This document shows, in pieces, positions 29,877-38,935 of a stretch of 46,640 nucleotides of DNA. The notes below the pieces were generated by a model, which had not been told where the DNA came from, searched no databases, and was given only the letters and a program-made list of their open reading frames with translations. Source of the stretch: Spirosoma fluviale (GTDB lineage Bacteria > Bacteroidota > Bacteroidia > Cytophagales > Spirosomataceae); assembly GCA_945883625.1 (NCBI GenBank), contig CAMCXW010000017.1, positions 1-46,640 on the forward strand. The letters are read 5' to 3'. Both the position numbers and the translations under genes were made by a program. Position 1 is the stretch's first letter. Each line of letters starts with the position of its first letter.

Positions 29877-32216
29877 TTAGTTTTTCGAGCCAGTTACGGC
29901 CCCTGCTTTTTTGGCGTTTTGAGCCTCCTGCATAGGATTTAGGCCTCCGCCATAGCTGCGTGGTTGCGCTTTAAATAGTTGTACGCGGGTCGGCTGAGCG
30001 GGCTCACGTGGATATGCATTGTCATCAGTATCGATGTCGGCAATTTCGAAAAATGGGTCTAGCGTCCATTTAACGACTTTTTTCGACGTTGGTATGATTT
30101 TCTTTGCTTCTACATCGTTCAAACGCCACACCTCGGCAGGGAAGCGTAAAATCTCCTCCGTTCCATCCTCATAATTCAACTTGATAATTACCGGCATTGG
30201 TAATCCCCCCTTATTTTTGAAATTAACGACGTAGAAGTTTTTACCCTCTGAAACCAATTTGCGTTCCTCCTCCGACAAACCTCCCAAGTAATCTTGGTAT
30301 TTTTTCTTCTCCGCATCTGATGTTGCAAAACGGTCATATGTATTATAAAAGTCGGTTAAGTCTGGATTCTCTTCAACCACCGTAGATTTTATATCCGTTT
30401 TATTACGAATATTTGACAACGTTTGGCGCTTCGCGTCTGCCTTTTCTTTTTCTGTTGCCTTTTTAGCTACTGGATCCATATTGTCCACGCCAAACCATTC
30501 AACTGTTTCAATGGACTGATTCACCGGCTCCGTTCCATAGAACCATCCACGCCAAAACCAATCTAAATCCACACCCGATGCATCCTCCAACGTACGGAAG
30601 AAATCGGCTGGATAAGGTTGTTTAAAGGCCCAACGGCGCGCATATTCTTTAAATGCATAATCAAATAATTCGCGCCCCATCACCGTTTCGCGCAAGATAT
30701 TCAATGCCGTGGCTGGTTTTGCATAGGCATTGTTTCCGAAATCCATGATGTTTTCTGAATTGGCCATAATCGGCACTTGGCTCTTCGAATCCAAACGCAT
30801 GTAAGGCACAATGCTTTGTGGTTCCCCACGACGTGATGGGAAATTACGATCCCACTCCTGCTGAGCTAAATATTGGCAAAATGTATTTAATCCTTCATCC
30901 ATCCAGGACCACTGACGCTCATCCGAATTGATAATCATCGGGAAAAAGTTATGACCTACCTCGTGAATGATTACACCAATCATACCGTTTTTGACATTTT
31001 CTGTATAGGTGCCATCCGCCTCAGGCCGACCGCCATTAAACGAAATCATTGGATATTCCATACCACCACCTAAGGTCGCATGACATGAAATTGCGACCGG
31101 ATACGGATAAGCAATCGTTCTTTTTGAATAAGATCGTAAGGTATGCGCAACGACCATCGTCGAATATTTCCCCCAAAGTGGATTTGCTTCTTTCGAATAA
31201 TACGACATTGCCCAAACTTTTTTTCCTTCCACATCAACCTGCAAAGCATCCCAAATAAATTTACGCGATGCCGTAAACGCAAAATCACGTACATTATCTG
31301 CCTTAAATAGCCATGTTTTTTTGCCTGTTGGCTTACCTTTTTCCGCTACTTCCGCCTCAGCTTGCGTCACAATTTCTACCGGACGAGAGGCTGTTTTTGC
31401 CTTTTCCCAACGCTTCAGTTGCGTTGCCGTCATGACTTGATTCGGGTTAAGAAGTTCTCCGCCGGCGCCAACAACCAAGTCGTTTGGTGCCGTGATTGCT
31501 ACTTTATAGTTACCAAAATTTAAGGTAAACTCACCTTGGCCCAAAAACTGCTTATGTTGCCAGCCGTATACGTCGTTATAAACAGCCATTCGTGGGAACC
31601 AGTGGGCAATGAAATAGTTTGAATTACCATCTTTGGTAAATAATTCATACCCTGAACGGCCATAATATTCTGTAATCAGATAATTCCAATCGATGTTAAA
31701 TATCACTGAGCCCCCCGACTTTACTGCAGTTGGTAAATCAATGCGCATCATCGTTTGATTAATGGTATGGCGCAAAGGATTCCCTTTGGCATCTTTTACA
31801 GCCGTAATTTTATAGCCAAAATCCTTGGGGTTTGTCAAATCTTTAAAAGCAGACGCAGGAATGCCATTTTTTATTTCGCCAGTCTCCGTTGTTTTACTTG
31901 CCGAATTTTTCTCAAACAAATTTTGGTCCAATTGAATCCATAAATAGGATAATTCATCCGGTGAATTATTGAAATAGGTAATCGTTTCTGTTCCAGTAAT
32001 TTTCCGATTGATATCGTCTAATTCCACCTTGATGTCGTAGTCGGCACGTTGCTGCCAATAATCTTTTCCAGGAGATCCACTCGCCGTCCGATAGGTATTG
32101 GGCGTAGGAAGTGTAGACTCAAGTTGCTCAAAACGACCATTGGCATTATAGGTCGTTTGCGCGAAAGTGGGCAAAGTGATCAGGAATAGAATTCCGAGCG
32201 TGTATAATTTGTTCAT
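29877..32216 (-). CDS. M1-family zinc metallopeptidase, exported
   Basis: 779 residues with signal peptide (to FAQ near residue 20). N-terminal beta-rich domain (about 50-260: DYDIKVELDDINRKITGTETITYFNNSPDELSYLWIQLDQN) then the gluzincin core: HEVGHNF near residue 420 (HExxH zinc motif) and, 18 residues after the second His, the third ligand Glu in SWMDEGLNTF. Aminopeptidase N/leukotriene-A4-hydrolase clan; the usual GxMEN appears as LGGGMEYPMISF. C-terminal part after about 600 is family-variable. Probably periplasmic peptide degradation. Confidence 0.94.
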   Translation of the reverse strand: MNKLYTLGILFLITLPTFAQTTYNANGRFEQLESTLPTPNTYRTASGSPGKDYWQQRADYDIKVELDDINRKITGTETITYFNNSPDELSYLWIQLDQNLFEKNSASKTTETGEIKNGIPASAFKDLTNPKDFGYKITAVKDAKGNPLRHTINQTMMRIDLPTAVKSGGSVIFNIDWNYLITEYYGRSGYELFTKDGNSNYFIAHWFPRMAVYNDVYGWQHKQFLGQGEFTLNFGNYKVAITAPNDLVVGAGGELLNPNQVMTATQLKRWEKAKTASRPVEIVTQAEAEVAEKGKPTGKKTWLFKADNVRDFAFTASRKFIWDALQVDVEGKKVWAMSYYSKEANPLWGKYSTMVVAHTLRSYSKRTIAYPYPVAISCHATLGGGMEYPMISFNGGRPEADGTYTENVKNGMIGVIIHEVGHNFFPMIINSDERQWSWMDEGLNTFCQYLAQQEWDRNFPSRRGEPQSIVPYMRLDSKSQVPIMANSENIMDFGNNAYAKPATALNILRETVMGRELFDYAFKEYARRWAFKQPYPADFFRTLEDASGVDLDWFWRGWFYGTEPVNQSIETVEWFGVDNMDPVAKKATEKEKADAKRQTLSNIRNKTDIKSTVVEENPDLTDFYNTYDRFATSDAEKKKYQDYLGGLSEEERKLVSEGKNFYVVNFKNKGGLPMPVIIKLNYEDGTEEILRFPAEVWRLNDVEAKKIIPTSKKVVKWTLDPFFEIADIDTDDNAYPREPAQPTRVQLFKAQPRSYGGGLNPMQEAQNAKKAGAVTGSKN

Positions 32217-32236
32217 TTGATGAAATAGTATTTTTT

Positions 32237-32244
32237 CAAAAATA
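32237..32244 (-). promoter_or_regulatory. Possible -7 box for the M1 peptidase gene
   Basis: On the minus strand TATTTTTG, 20 bp before the ATG at 32216. No good -33 element. Confidence 0.4.
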
Positions 32245-32321
32245 GGAAAAACTTATTGAAAATTTAGTCTTATGAACAAACACACCTGTGCTATACTATG
32301 CTAAAATCGTCGTGTTGCCCA

Positions 32322-32352
32322 TTTGGTTTCAAGCGTATAATTTGTATTTTTG
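32322..32352 (+). promoter_or_regulatory. xylA promoter
   Basis: TTTG (32322-32325), 19 bp, TATTTTTG (32345-32352), an almost ideal Bacteroidota promoter; start expected near 32357, leader about 36 nt. Confidence 0.7.
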
Positions 32353-32392
32353 ATGCTTTACAAGCAAATCAACGTATTTTTCAACTACACAC

Positions 32393-33721
32393 ATGAGCGT
32401 ATTAATTGGACAAAAAGAATATTTCAAAGGAATTAATCAAATTAAATTTGAAGGTCCTGAGTCAGACAACCCATTCGCATTTCGCTATTACGATGAAAAT
32501 CGAATAATTGCCGGTAAATCCATGAAGGAGCACTTGCGCTTTGCCATTGCTTATTGGCATTCTTTCTGCGGCGATGGTGCTGATCCTTTTGGTCCTGGTA
32601 CGCATCATTATCCTTGGGATGTTGCGTCTGATGCGCGTCAGCGTGCTGCCGATAAAGCAGATGCGGCGTTTGAATTTATAACTAAAATCGGTGCGCCGTT
32701 TTATTGCTTTCACGATGTGGATGCGATCGAAGGTCATAATGATCCGAAGGAATTCACGGATCGAATGAAATTCATCACGGATATTTTCGAGAAAAAACAA
32801 GCTGAGAGTGGTGTGAAGTTATTGTGGGGAACGGCTAACTTGTTTTCGAATGAGCGCTATATGAACGGTGCATCCACGAATCCGAATTTTGAGGTAGTTG
32901 CTCATGCAGGGGCTCAATTAAAAGGGGCGATCGACGCAACGATCAAATTAGGTGGCGGCGGATATGTGTTTTGGGGAGGTCGTGAAGGTTATATGACCTT
33001 ATTGAACACGGATATGAAGCGTGAGCGGGAACATTTTGCGCGTATGTTACACACGTGTGTGGAATATGCACGACGCAATGGTTTCAAAGGAAAGTTCTTT
33101 ATCGAGCCAAAACCATGCGAGCCTACTAAACACCAATATGACTATGATGCAGCAACCGTTATCGGTTTCTTGCGCGAGTTTGACTTGTTGTCTGAATTTG
33201 GATTAAACTTAGAAGTGAACCACGCGACTTTAGCGGGTCACACATTTGCACATGAGTGCCAAGTTGCTTCCGATGCGGGGATGTTGGCCTCAATCGACGC
33301 AAATCGCGGCGATAATCAAAATGGATGGGATACGGATCAGTTCCCAACCGATATTTACGAATGGGCTGAAGCTATGTCAATCATCTTAAAGCAAGGTGGA
33401 TTAGCGGGTGGCGGTATCAATTTTGATGCTAAGCGTCGTCGTAATTCAACCGATGCCGCGGATTTATTCTATGCGCACATTGGTGGCATGGACACGATTG
33501 CTCGCTCCTTAATTATTGCCGACAAATTAGCTTCTCATGGCGAAATGGATCGCTTGAAAGCAGCGCGCTATGCTAGTTTCAATTCGGGTAAAGGTGCAGA
33601 TTTTGAGGCTGGTAAGCTTAAACTAGAAGATTTGTACCAAATTTCGGTTGAGATTGGGGAGCCAGCCATGATCTCTGGAAAGCAAGAATATTTGGAGAAT
33701 TTGTTAGGTCGTTTTGTCTAA
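32393..33721 (+). CDS. xylA: Xylose isomerase
   Basis: 442 residues, class II length. Metal-dependent interconversion of D-xylose and D-xylulose in the cytoplasm. Seen: [23 protein letters not shown] near the N-terminus, [12 protein letters not shown] with the catalytic His, [62 protein letters not shown] (metal ligand Glu) and [15 protein letters not shown], then [19 protein letters not shown]. No xylulokinase or xylose transporter is adjacent; the following gene is a glycosidase, suggesting use of plant-derived sugars. Confidence 0.97.
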   Translation: MSVLIGQKEYFKGINQIKFEGPESDNPFAFRYYDENRIIAGKSMKEHLRFAIAYWHSFCGDGADPFGPGTHHYPWDVASDARQRAADKADAAFEFITKIGAPFYCFHDVDAIEGHNDPKEFTDRMKFITDIFEKKQAESGVKLLWGTANLFSNERYMNGASTNPNFEVVAHAGAQLKGAIDATIKLGGGGYVFWGGREGYMTLLNTDMKREREHFARMLHTCVEYARRNGFKGKFFIEPKPCEPTKHQYDYDAATVIGFLREFDLLSEFGLNLEVNHATLAGHTFAHECQVASDAGMLASIDANRGDNQNGWDTDQFPTDIYEWAEAMSIILKQGGLAGGGINFDAKRRRNSTDAADLFYAHIGGMDTIARSLIIADKLASHGEMDRLKAARYASFNSGKGADFEAGKLKLEDLYQISVEIGEPAMISGKQEYLENLLGRFV

Positions 33722-33739
33722 AAAAACGACATTCGGTGT

Positions 33740-36388
33740 ATGATCAAATTCAGATACCTATTATTTTTTATATTAATTACCAAAGCAGTTGGAGCACAAA
33801 CTCCCACTGCTTTTTCTACTTCTAAACCTTGGGCGTATTGGTGGTGGCCGGGAAGTGCGGTGACCGAAACTGGAATTACCCATAATCTGGAGGCTTTTTC
33901 CAAAGCCGGTTTTGGTGGTTTGCACATTATCCCCATTTATGGCGCCAAAGGTTATGAGTCAAAATTTCAGCCTTATCTAAGTGACGGCTGGAATCAGAAG
34001 TTTGCTTTTGTACTAAAGGAGGCCAAGCGGTTACATTTGGGTATTGACATGACGCTTGGAACCGGTTGGCCTTTAGGTGGCCCACAAATTCGAAAACAAG
34101 ACGCCGCCAAATCGTACAAAATTGAAGTAGTTTCCATCGCGCCAGGTCAAACTTGGGCGGTTCCCCAAGAAGTTAAAGCGGCTTCTGTTTATGTGAACAA
34201 GGTATTTGTGGAGGATTTGGTGCCCTTGAAAAAAGCAAGTTTTCAGGCGGGGTTGGAGGGAGCGCAGGTGTATGTGTTTAAGGAGAGTCTGACGAACCAA
34301 CAAGTCAAGCGGGCAGCTCCAGGGGCGGAAGGATTGGTGATGGATCACTTCAGTAAAGCTGCATTTACCCAGTACCGTGAATCGTTTGTTCCCTTGTTAA
34401 AGAAGTCGCACGCGCCACTTCGGGCTTTGTATAATGATTCGTATGAGGCTTATGGGGCGAATTACACGCCTGATTTATTTGCAGAATTCCAACGAATGAA
34501 TGGGTATGATTTGCGTGTCTATCTGGATGTTATGGCCAAATCAAAAGCTGAATCTGATGCTGAAAACGCTATTTGGGCAGATTATCATCGAACCTTAGCT
34601 CATTTGTTATTAACCGAGTTTACGCAACCTTTCGCCTCATGGATTAAGCAAATGGGCTTTGTGAGTCGGGATCAGGCGCATGGTTCTCCCGGCAACTTAT
34701 TGGATTTATATGCTGCGGTTGATATACCTGAAACAGAGTTTTTTGGCAGTAAACCGTTCGATATTCCGGGGTACCGCGTCGATCCGGATTATGATTCGGT
34801 TCGCTTTGGTATTCCGGATGTGCGAAACTTGAAATTAGCTTCATCGGCGGCCAACCTGACGGGTAAGAAATTGGTCTCTTCCGAGACAACAACTTGGCTA
34901 GGAAATCACTTTAAAGTTTCATTGGCTCAGGTGAAGCCTGTTGTCGATCAGGTTTTTATCGGCGGAGTGAATCACATTTTTTACCACGGGGCAACCTATT
35001 CGCCCCCTGAGGTCGCTTGGCCGGGTTGGTTGTTTTATGCGAGCACCAACTTCAATCCGCAAAGTCATTTTTGGGAAGCCTTGCCTGAGTTAAATCGGTA
35101 TGTAGATAATTGCCAAAAAATGTTGCAGGCGCATCCCACAGATGCGGATGTGCTGATGTATTTCCCGATGGAGGATATTTGGCATGAACGAAATGGAAAA
35201 GGGAAAACACATCCGCTTGATTTGCATGCCAATAGTCGGGATTGGATGAAAAATACGTCTTTTGGACACTGGTCGGAGCACATGCAAACCAAGGGTTACC
35301 AAGTTGATTATGTGTCTGATTTGCTCATGAAAGGCTTACAGCCAACCCCTAAAAGGACATTTAGAACGGCTTCTGGCGCCGAGTATAAGATGTTGTTGAT
35401 CCCTGCCCCACATTTTGTTTCACTTGAAACGATGGAAATGTGGGCCAAATGGGTAAAACAAGGTTTACCTGTTTACTTCTTAGAACACATGCCCCTTCAG
35501 CCTAATTCGTTTGGCCTGACGGATGAACAAAAGGACCGTTGGCACGCTGCTCGCGAAACAATGGTTATGCGGTGGGTTTCTGACCCCACCAACATCCTGG
35601 AACGCTATCGGATTAGTCGGGAATCGATTGCCGACCAAGGAATTTCATTTATTCGTAAGCGTTCGCCTCAGGGAGCTCGGTATTTCATCGCGAATTTGTC
35701 CAATCGTTTTTCGGAAGGGATGGTTCGTCTCGCGAAGGGAACGATGGATATGGAATTGCTCGATCCGATGACTGGGGTAAAATCGGTGGTTCACGCAAAT
35801 AAAGACAAGGAATTTTTCTTGAATTTGGCGCCTGGCCAAAGTCTTTTGGTCAGTCAGGTGCCCTTGAAGTCAAAGGTTCAGGCGATTGGGGATAAGGTAA
35901 TTAGTCCGATTGAGCCGTTGGCTCAAGTCTCAGTCAGTTTTCCGGATAAGCAGTTAAAATCGTTGGTTTTGGATGACTTGGATTATTGGACTCGTGATTC
36001 ATTGACACACGATTATTGGGGGAAAGGGACGTATGCCTTTGATTTTGAATTGACTGCGGAACAATTGCCACAGGCGAAAATTTTGCATTTAGATCAGGTA
36101 AGGGATTGGGTACGCGTGAAAATTAATGGGGTTGATTTGGGAATTAGTTGGTCACTTCCGTATCAGATTCAAGTTCCGGCTGGTGTATTAAAGACGTCAA
36201 ATCATATCGAATTAACAGTAACGAATGTATCTGCAAATCGCATCCGTAAGCTCGACCGCGAACGGGTAAATTGGAAGAATTTCTATGAGATCAATTTCGT
36301 TGATATTCAATACAAGCCTTTCGATGCATCCAGTTGGGATGTAACTGAAAGTGGGTTACAGGGTAATTTGTATTTTTCAAATCGATGA
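33740..36388 (+). CDS. Exported GH106-like glycoside hydrolase (alpha-L-rhamnosidase type)
   Basis: 882 residues with a signal peptide (to VGAQ near residue 20). The N-terminal half resembles family GH106: KPWAYWWWPGSAVTETGITHNLEAFSKAGFGGLHIIPIYGAKGYESKFQPYLSDGWNQKF and the GTGWPLGGPQI motif near residue 115, then the LYNDSYEAYGANYTPDLFAEF catalytic-barrel segment and FGGVNHIFYHGATYSPP-like loop. A C-terminal beta-sandwich of the galactose-binding type covers about 760-870 (FDFELTAEQLPQAKILHLDQVRDWVRVKINGVDLG). Removes terminal rhamnose from plant glycans in known relatives. It begins 18 bp after xylA and overlaps the next gene by 4 bp. Confidence 0.82.
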   Translation: MIKFRYLLFFILITKAVGAQTPTAFSTSKPWAYWWWPGSAVTETGITHNLEAFSKAGFGGLHIIPIYGAKGYESKFQPYLSDGWNQKFAFVLKEAKRLHLGIDMTLGTGWPLGGPQIRKQDAAKSYKIEVVSIAPGQTWAVPQEVKAASVYVNKVFVEDLVPLKKASFQAGLEGAQVYVFKESLTNQQVKRAAPGAEGLVMDHFSKAAFTQYRESFVPLLKKSHAPLRALYNDSYEAYGANYTPDLFAEFQRMNGYDLRVYLDVMAKSKAESDAENAIWADYHRTLAHLLLTEFTQPFASWIKQMGFVSRDQAHGSPGNLLDLYAAVDIPETEFFGSKPFDIPGYRVDPDYDSVRFGIPDVRNLKLASSAANLTGKKLVSSETTTWLGNHFKVSLAQVKPVVDQVFIGGVNHIFYHGATYSPPEVAWPGWLFYASTNFNPQSHFWEALPELNRYVDNCQKMLQAHPTDADVLMYFPMEDIWHERNGKGKTHPLDLHANSRDWMKNTSFGHWSEHMQTKGYQVDYVSDLLMKGLQPTPKRTFRTASGAEYKMLLIPAPHFVSLETMEMWAKWVKQGLPVYFLEHMPLQPNSFGLTDEQKDRWHAARETMVMRWVSDPTNILERYRISRESIADQGISFIRKRSPQGARYFIANLSNRFSEGMVRLAKGTMDMELLDPMTGVKSVVHANKDKEFFLNLAPGQSLLVSQVPLKSKVQAIGDKVISPIEPLAQVSVSFPDKQLKSLVLDDLDYWTRDSLTHDYWGKGTYAFDFELTAEQLPQAKILHLDQVRDWVRVKINGVDLGISWSLPYQIQVPAGVLKTSNHIELTVTNVSANRIRKLDRERVNWKNFYEINFVDIQYKPFDASSWDVTESGLQGNLYFSNR

Positions 36389-37101
36389 GTTTTGTCAAGG
36401 AGTTAACGGCTGCATTTTACGCGTTGGATCATCCGGAAAATGCCTATTGGATGCGTGGGTATATGCGGGATCAATATCCGTTTATTGGGATTAAAAAACC
36501 GGAACGAACAGCCGTATTTAAGGCTATTTATAAAGTACATGGCCAGTGTGAAGATTGGTTTGAGGTGTGTTCGGAATTATTTGCGATGCCAGAAAGGGAG
36601 TTTCAATATGCCGCGATGGATTATTTATGGATGGCTCAGAAATGTTGGGACAAACGACTCCCCGAATTGATTGATCGCTGGGTAGATGCCCAATCTTGGT
36701 GGGACGTGGTAGATGTTTTGGGCCCCAAAGTGCTTGGGGCTTATTTTTTGCGTTTTCCTAGTGAGCGGGATGCTTGGATTGCGCGATGGATGGCTTCGCC
36801 GATTTTTTGGCACCAACGTCTCTGTATCTTATTTCAGTTAGGCTATAAGTCAAAAACTGATTTGGTTCTTTTAGTTCAGGTGATTCTTGCCTTGAATACG
36901 TCTAAAGAGTTTTTTATTCAAAAAGCGATCGGGTGGATTTTACGGCAATATGCACGGACGAATGCCGTCTGGGTATGCGAATTTGTCGAAGAAAATGAGT
37001 TGATGCCTTTGTCGAAACGCGAGGCCCTGAAGCACATTTCCCACCTACCTTTGGCAAACCTTGGAGGATTGCCAAAGGTAAGGGGATCTGAGGATTTTTG
37101 A
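36385..37101 (+). CDS. AlkD-like DNA alkylation repair protein with repeat-derived C-terminus
   Basis: 238 residues, all-helical HEAT-like repeats of the DNA alkylation repair/AlkD family: YWMRGYMRDQYPFIGIKKPERTAVFK near residue 20, REFQYAAMDYL, SWWDVVDVLGPKVLG near 103 with the Trp-Asp pair, and FFIQKAIGWILRQYARTN. AlkD excises positively charged alkylated bases without base flipping. Family similarity ends at about SKREALKHIS; the last ~18 residues (LPLANLGGLPKV...) are encoded by a hairpin repeat at 37046-37080, so the original stop was probably lost or moved. Starts inside the GH106 stop (ATGA). Confidence 0.88.
   Translation: MSFVKELTAAFYALDHPENAYWMRGYMRDQYPFIGIKKPERTAVFKAIYKVHGQCEDWFEVCSELFAMPEREFQYAAMDYLWMAQKCWDKRLPELIDRWVDAQSWWDVVDVLGPKVLGAYFLRFPSERDAWIARWMASPIFWHQRLCILFQLGYKSKTDLVLLVQVILALNTSKEFFIQKAIGWILRQYARTNAVWVCEFVEENELMPLSKREALKHISHLPLANLGGLPKVRGSEDF
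37046..37080. repeat. 35-nt dispersed hairpin repeat, copy 2
   Basis: Identical 35 nt to 5812-5846: stem TACCTTTGGCAA/TTGCCAAAGGTA with 11-nt loop. It lies within the last codons of the AlkD-like gene, 20 bp before its stop and 40 bp before the convergent glycogen synthase stop. Both copies thus lie at convergent gene ends. Confidence 0.9.
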
Positions 37102-37119
37102 ACCTCAAAAACTGATAAT

Positions 37120-38931
37120 TTATTTCCGCTTTTTCAATACTGCAAGTTCGTGTGCTGTGTCGTAATAACCCCGCAGATTTGACCAATCAAATGTGTCCGC
37201 AATACTCTCTACTCGATTACGCTGCGTGATGCGATCCCGCTGACTTTGTTGGACGAATTTGAAAAGCAAATTCGCCAATTGCTCTGCGGATTCTTGATAG
37301 TTCTGCGTTTTGCGATTCACCACACTCACTCCCCATTGCTCATAATCACGCATAATTTGCATCATGTAATCCCCGAAACCCGATAAGTCTGACGTAACCG
37401 TAGGCACCCCGCGCGCCATACATTCGAGCGGCGTATAGCCCCAAGGTTCATAATAAGAAGGGAAAACACCCAAATGGCAACCACGTACAAATTGGCCATA
37501 ATCAAGACCAAACAACGGATTGGTTGAGACAATGAAATCCGGATGGTAAACCACTTTCACTTTATCCTCCTCATTATTCAACAAATTTGTCCGATGCAAA
37601 TTTCGAATAATATCGTCCTCTTGCTTGAGTAAATGCGTGACCACTTTGGGCCTTGCATTTGTTTTCCAGGTTTGAACGGTCCTTCGTAAACGTAATCGCC
37701 AGTATTCGTTTACAAAATCATTTAGATCAGGTAATGATAAATCTTTAGAGGCAGCGGAGGCTTGGAATAATTTCTCGCCAACTTCCTTTTCAATTGCCTG
37801 GCAGTTTTCGCGAATTTCGTCTAGGACCGCTCGGGAATGCAAAACTTCTGGGTCAATCGAATGGTAAGGTTGTTTGGTGATAAAAAACATAATCACCGTT
37901 TTGCGTGAACCTGATTCTTTCATTTTCCGATTCAAAATCTCTAACGCATCCAGTGTCAAATCATACCCTTTATTCGAATATTCAAAGCGCCCCGAAGTAA
38001 ACAAATACAAGGTTTGGTCCAGGTCAAAGGGTTGATTCTGGAAAAAGTGTCCCATCACAAAATCCGAAATCCGTTTTTTGTAAAGTGAATGTAAGTTTTG
38101 GTGCTCGTGGAGCGCCGCAAAACGCTGAATGTTTAAGCCGTTTGGCAAAATTAATTCAGGAATTCTACCCAAGAATGCAACACATTCTTTCGCAGTAATA
38201 TCCGAAACGGTCGTCAATACATCCGCTTTTTGAGCCGCTGCACGCTCGAAGGAAGCTTGCGCCTCAATTCCATAATGTTTGGCCTCTTTAAGCCAATCAA
38301 ACTTATCCAAAACATCGTAGAAATTGGGTACGTTTCCGGCCAGGTAGCGCCCTAACATGGTCGCGTGGGTGGTAAAAACCGTCGCTATTTTTACTTTTTC
38401 CTTACGTAAATCAGGAAGACACGTGGAGGCCATCCATTCATGAAAATGAACGATAATGTCTTTTTTGGCCTTATTTTCAGTCGCTAATTGACTTAAGAAA
38501 AGTCGAATCATCTCACCAAAAACAACTGTTTGATTGACCAAGTCCTCAACACCCAAGGTCGAAATTTTATGATTTTCCCAAATGCGTCCTTTGATTTCGT
38601 CCACGTCTTTCATGAGCGAAGCAATGTCAAAAAGCACAATTTTCGGTTTACCGGTGATGAGCCAATTGCCATAATGAACCTCCATTCCTAAGTTGCGCAT
38701 CCAGCTAATGGTTTGGCCAACCGCAGTTTCTTCGTCGATCGCTAGGGGTTCAAATTCTGCTGCTGCAGTTTGCGTAAAATAGGGTCCCAAAAGTAAATAG
38801 TCTTGTTCCCATTTCTCAACCATGGCAGGTACTTTGGTACGAATGACGGTATAAATTCCACCTACTTGATTACACGTTTCCCAGGCAACTTCTACCAAAA
38901 ATTTTTTCTTATTGGTCGCTTTTTTTTCCAT
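37120..38931 (-). CDS. Glycogen synthase, GT3 (eukaryote-like) family
   Basis: 603 residues from MEKKATNKKK. The N-terminal FLVEVAWETCNQVGGIYTVIRTKVP with the GGIYTV loop and the C-terminal FPSYYEPWGYTPLECMARGVPTVTSDLSGFGDYM (the E-x7-E pair near 495-503) are hallmarks of GT3 glycogen synthases, which use UDP-glucose (yeast and animal enzymes) rather than the GT5 ADP-glucose type. Central KMKESGSRKTVIMFFITKQPYHSIDPEVLHSRAVLDEIRENCQAI also fits GT3. No allosteric phosphorylation tail is evident. Starts 4 bp after the asparaginase-like gene. Confidence 0.9.
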   Translation of the reverse strand: MEKKATNKKKFLVEVAWETCNQVGGIYTVIRTKVPAMVEKWEQDYLLLGPYFTQTAAAEFEPLAIDEETAVGQTISWMRNLGMEVHYGNWLITGKPKIVLFDIASLMKDVDEIKGRIWENHKISTLGVEDLVNQTVVFGEMIRLFLSQLATENKAKKDIIVHFHEWMASTCLPDLRKEKVKIATVFTTHATMLGRYLAGNVPNFYDVLDKFDWLKEAKHYGIEAQASFERAAAQKADVLTTVSDITAKECVAFLGRIPELILPNGLNIQRFAALHEHQNLHSLYKKRISDFVMGHFFQNQPFDLDQTLYLFTSGRFEYSNKGYDLTLDALEILNRKMKESGSRKTVIMFFITKQPYHSIDPEVLHSRAVLDEIRENCQAIEKEVGEKLFQASAASKDLSLPDLNDFVNEYWRLRLRRTVQTWKTNARPKVVTHLLKQEDDIIRNLHRTNLLNNEEDKVKVVYHPDFIVSTNPLFGLDYGQFVRGCHLGVFPSYYEPWGYTPLECMARGVPTVTSDLSGFGDYMMQIMRDYEQWGVSVVNRKTQNYQESAEQLANLLFKFVQQSQRDRITQRNRVESIADTFDWSNLRGYYDTAHELAVLKKRK

Positions 38932-38935
38932 AAGT

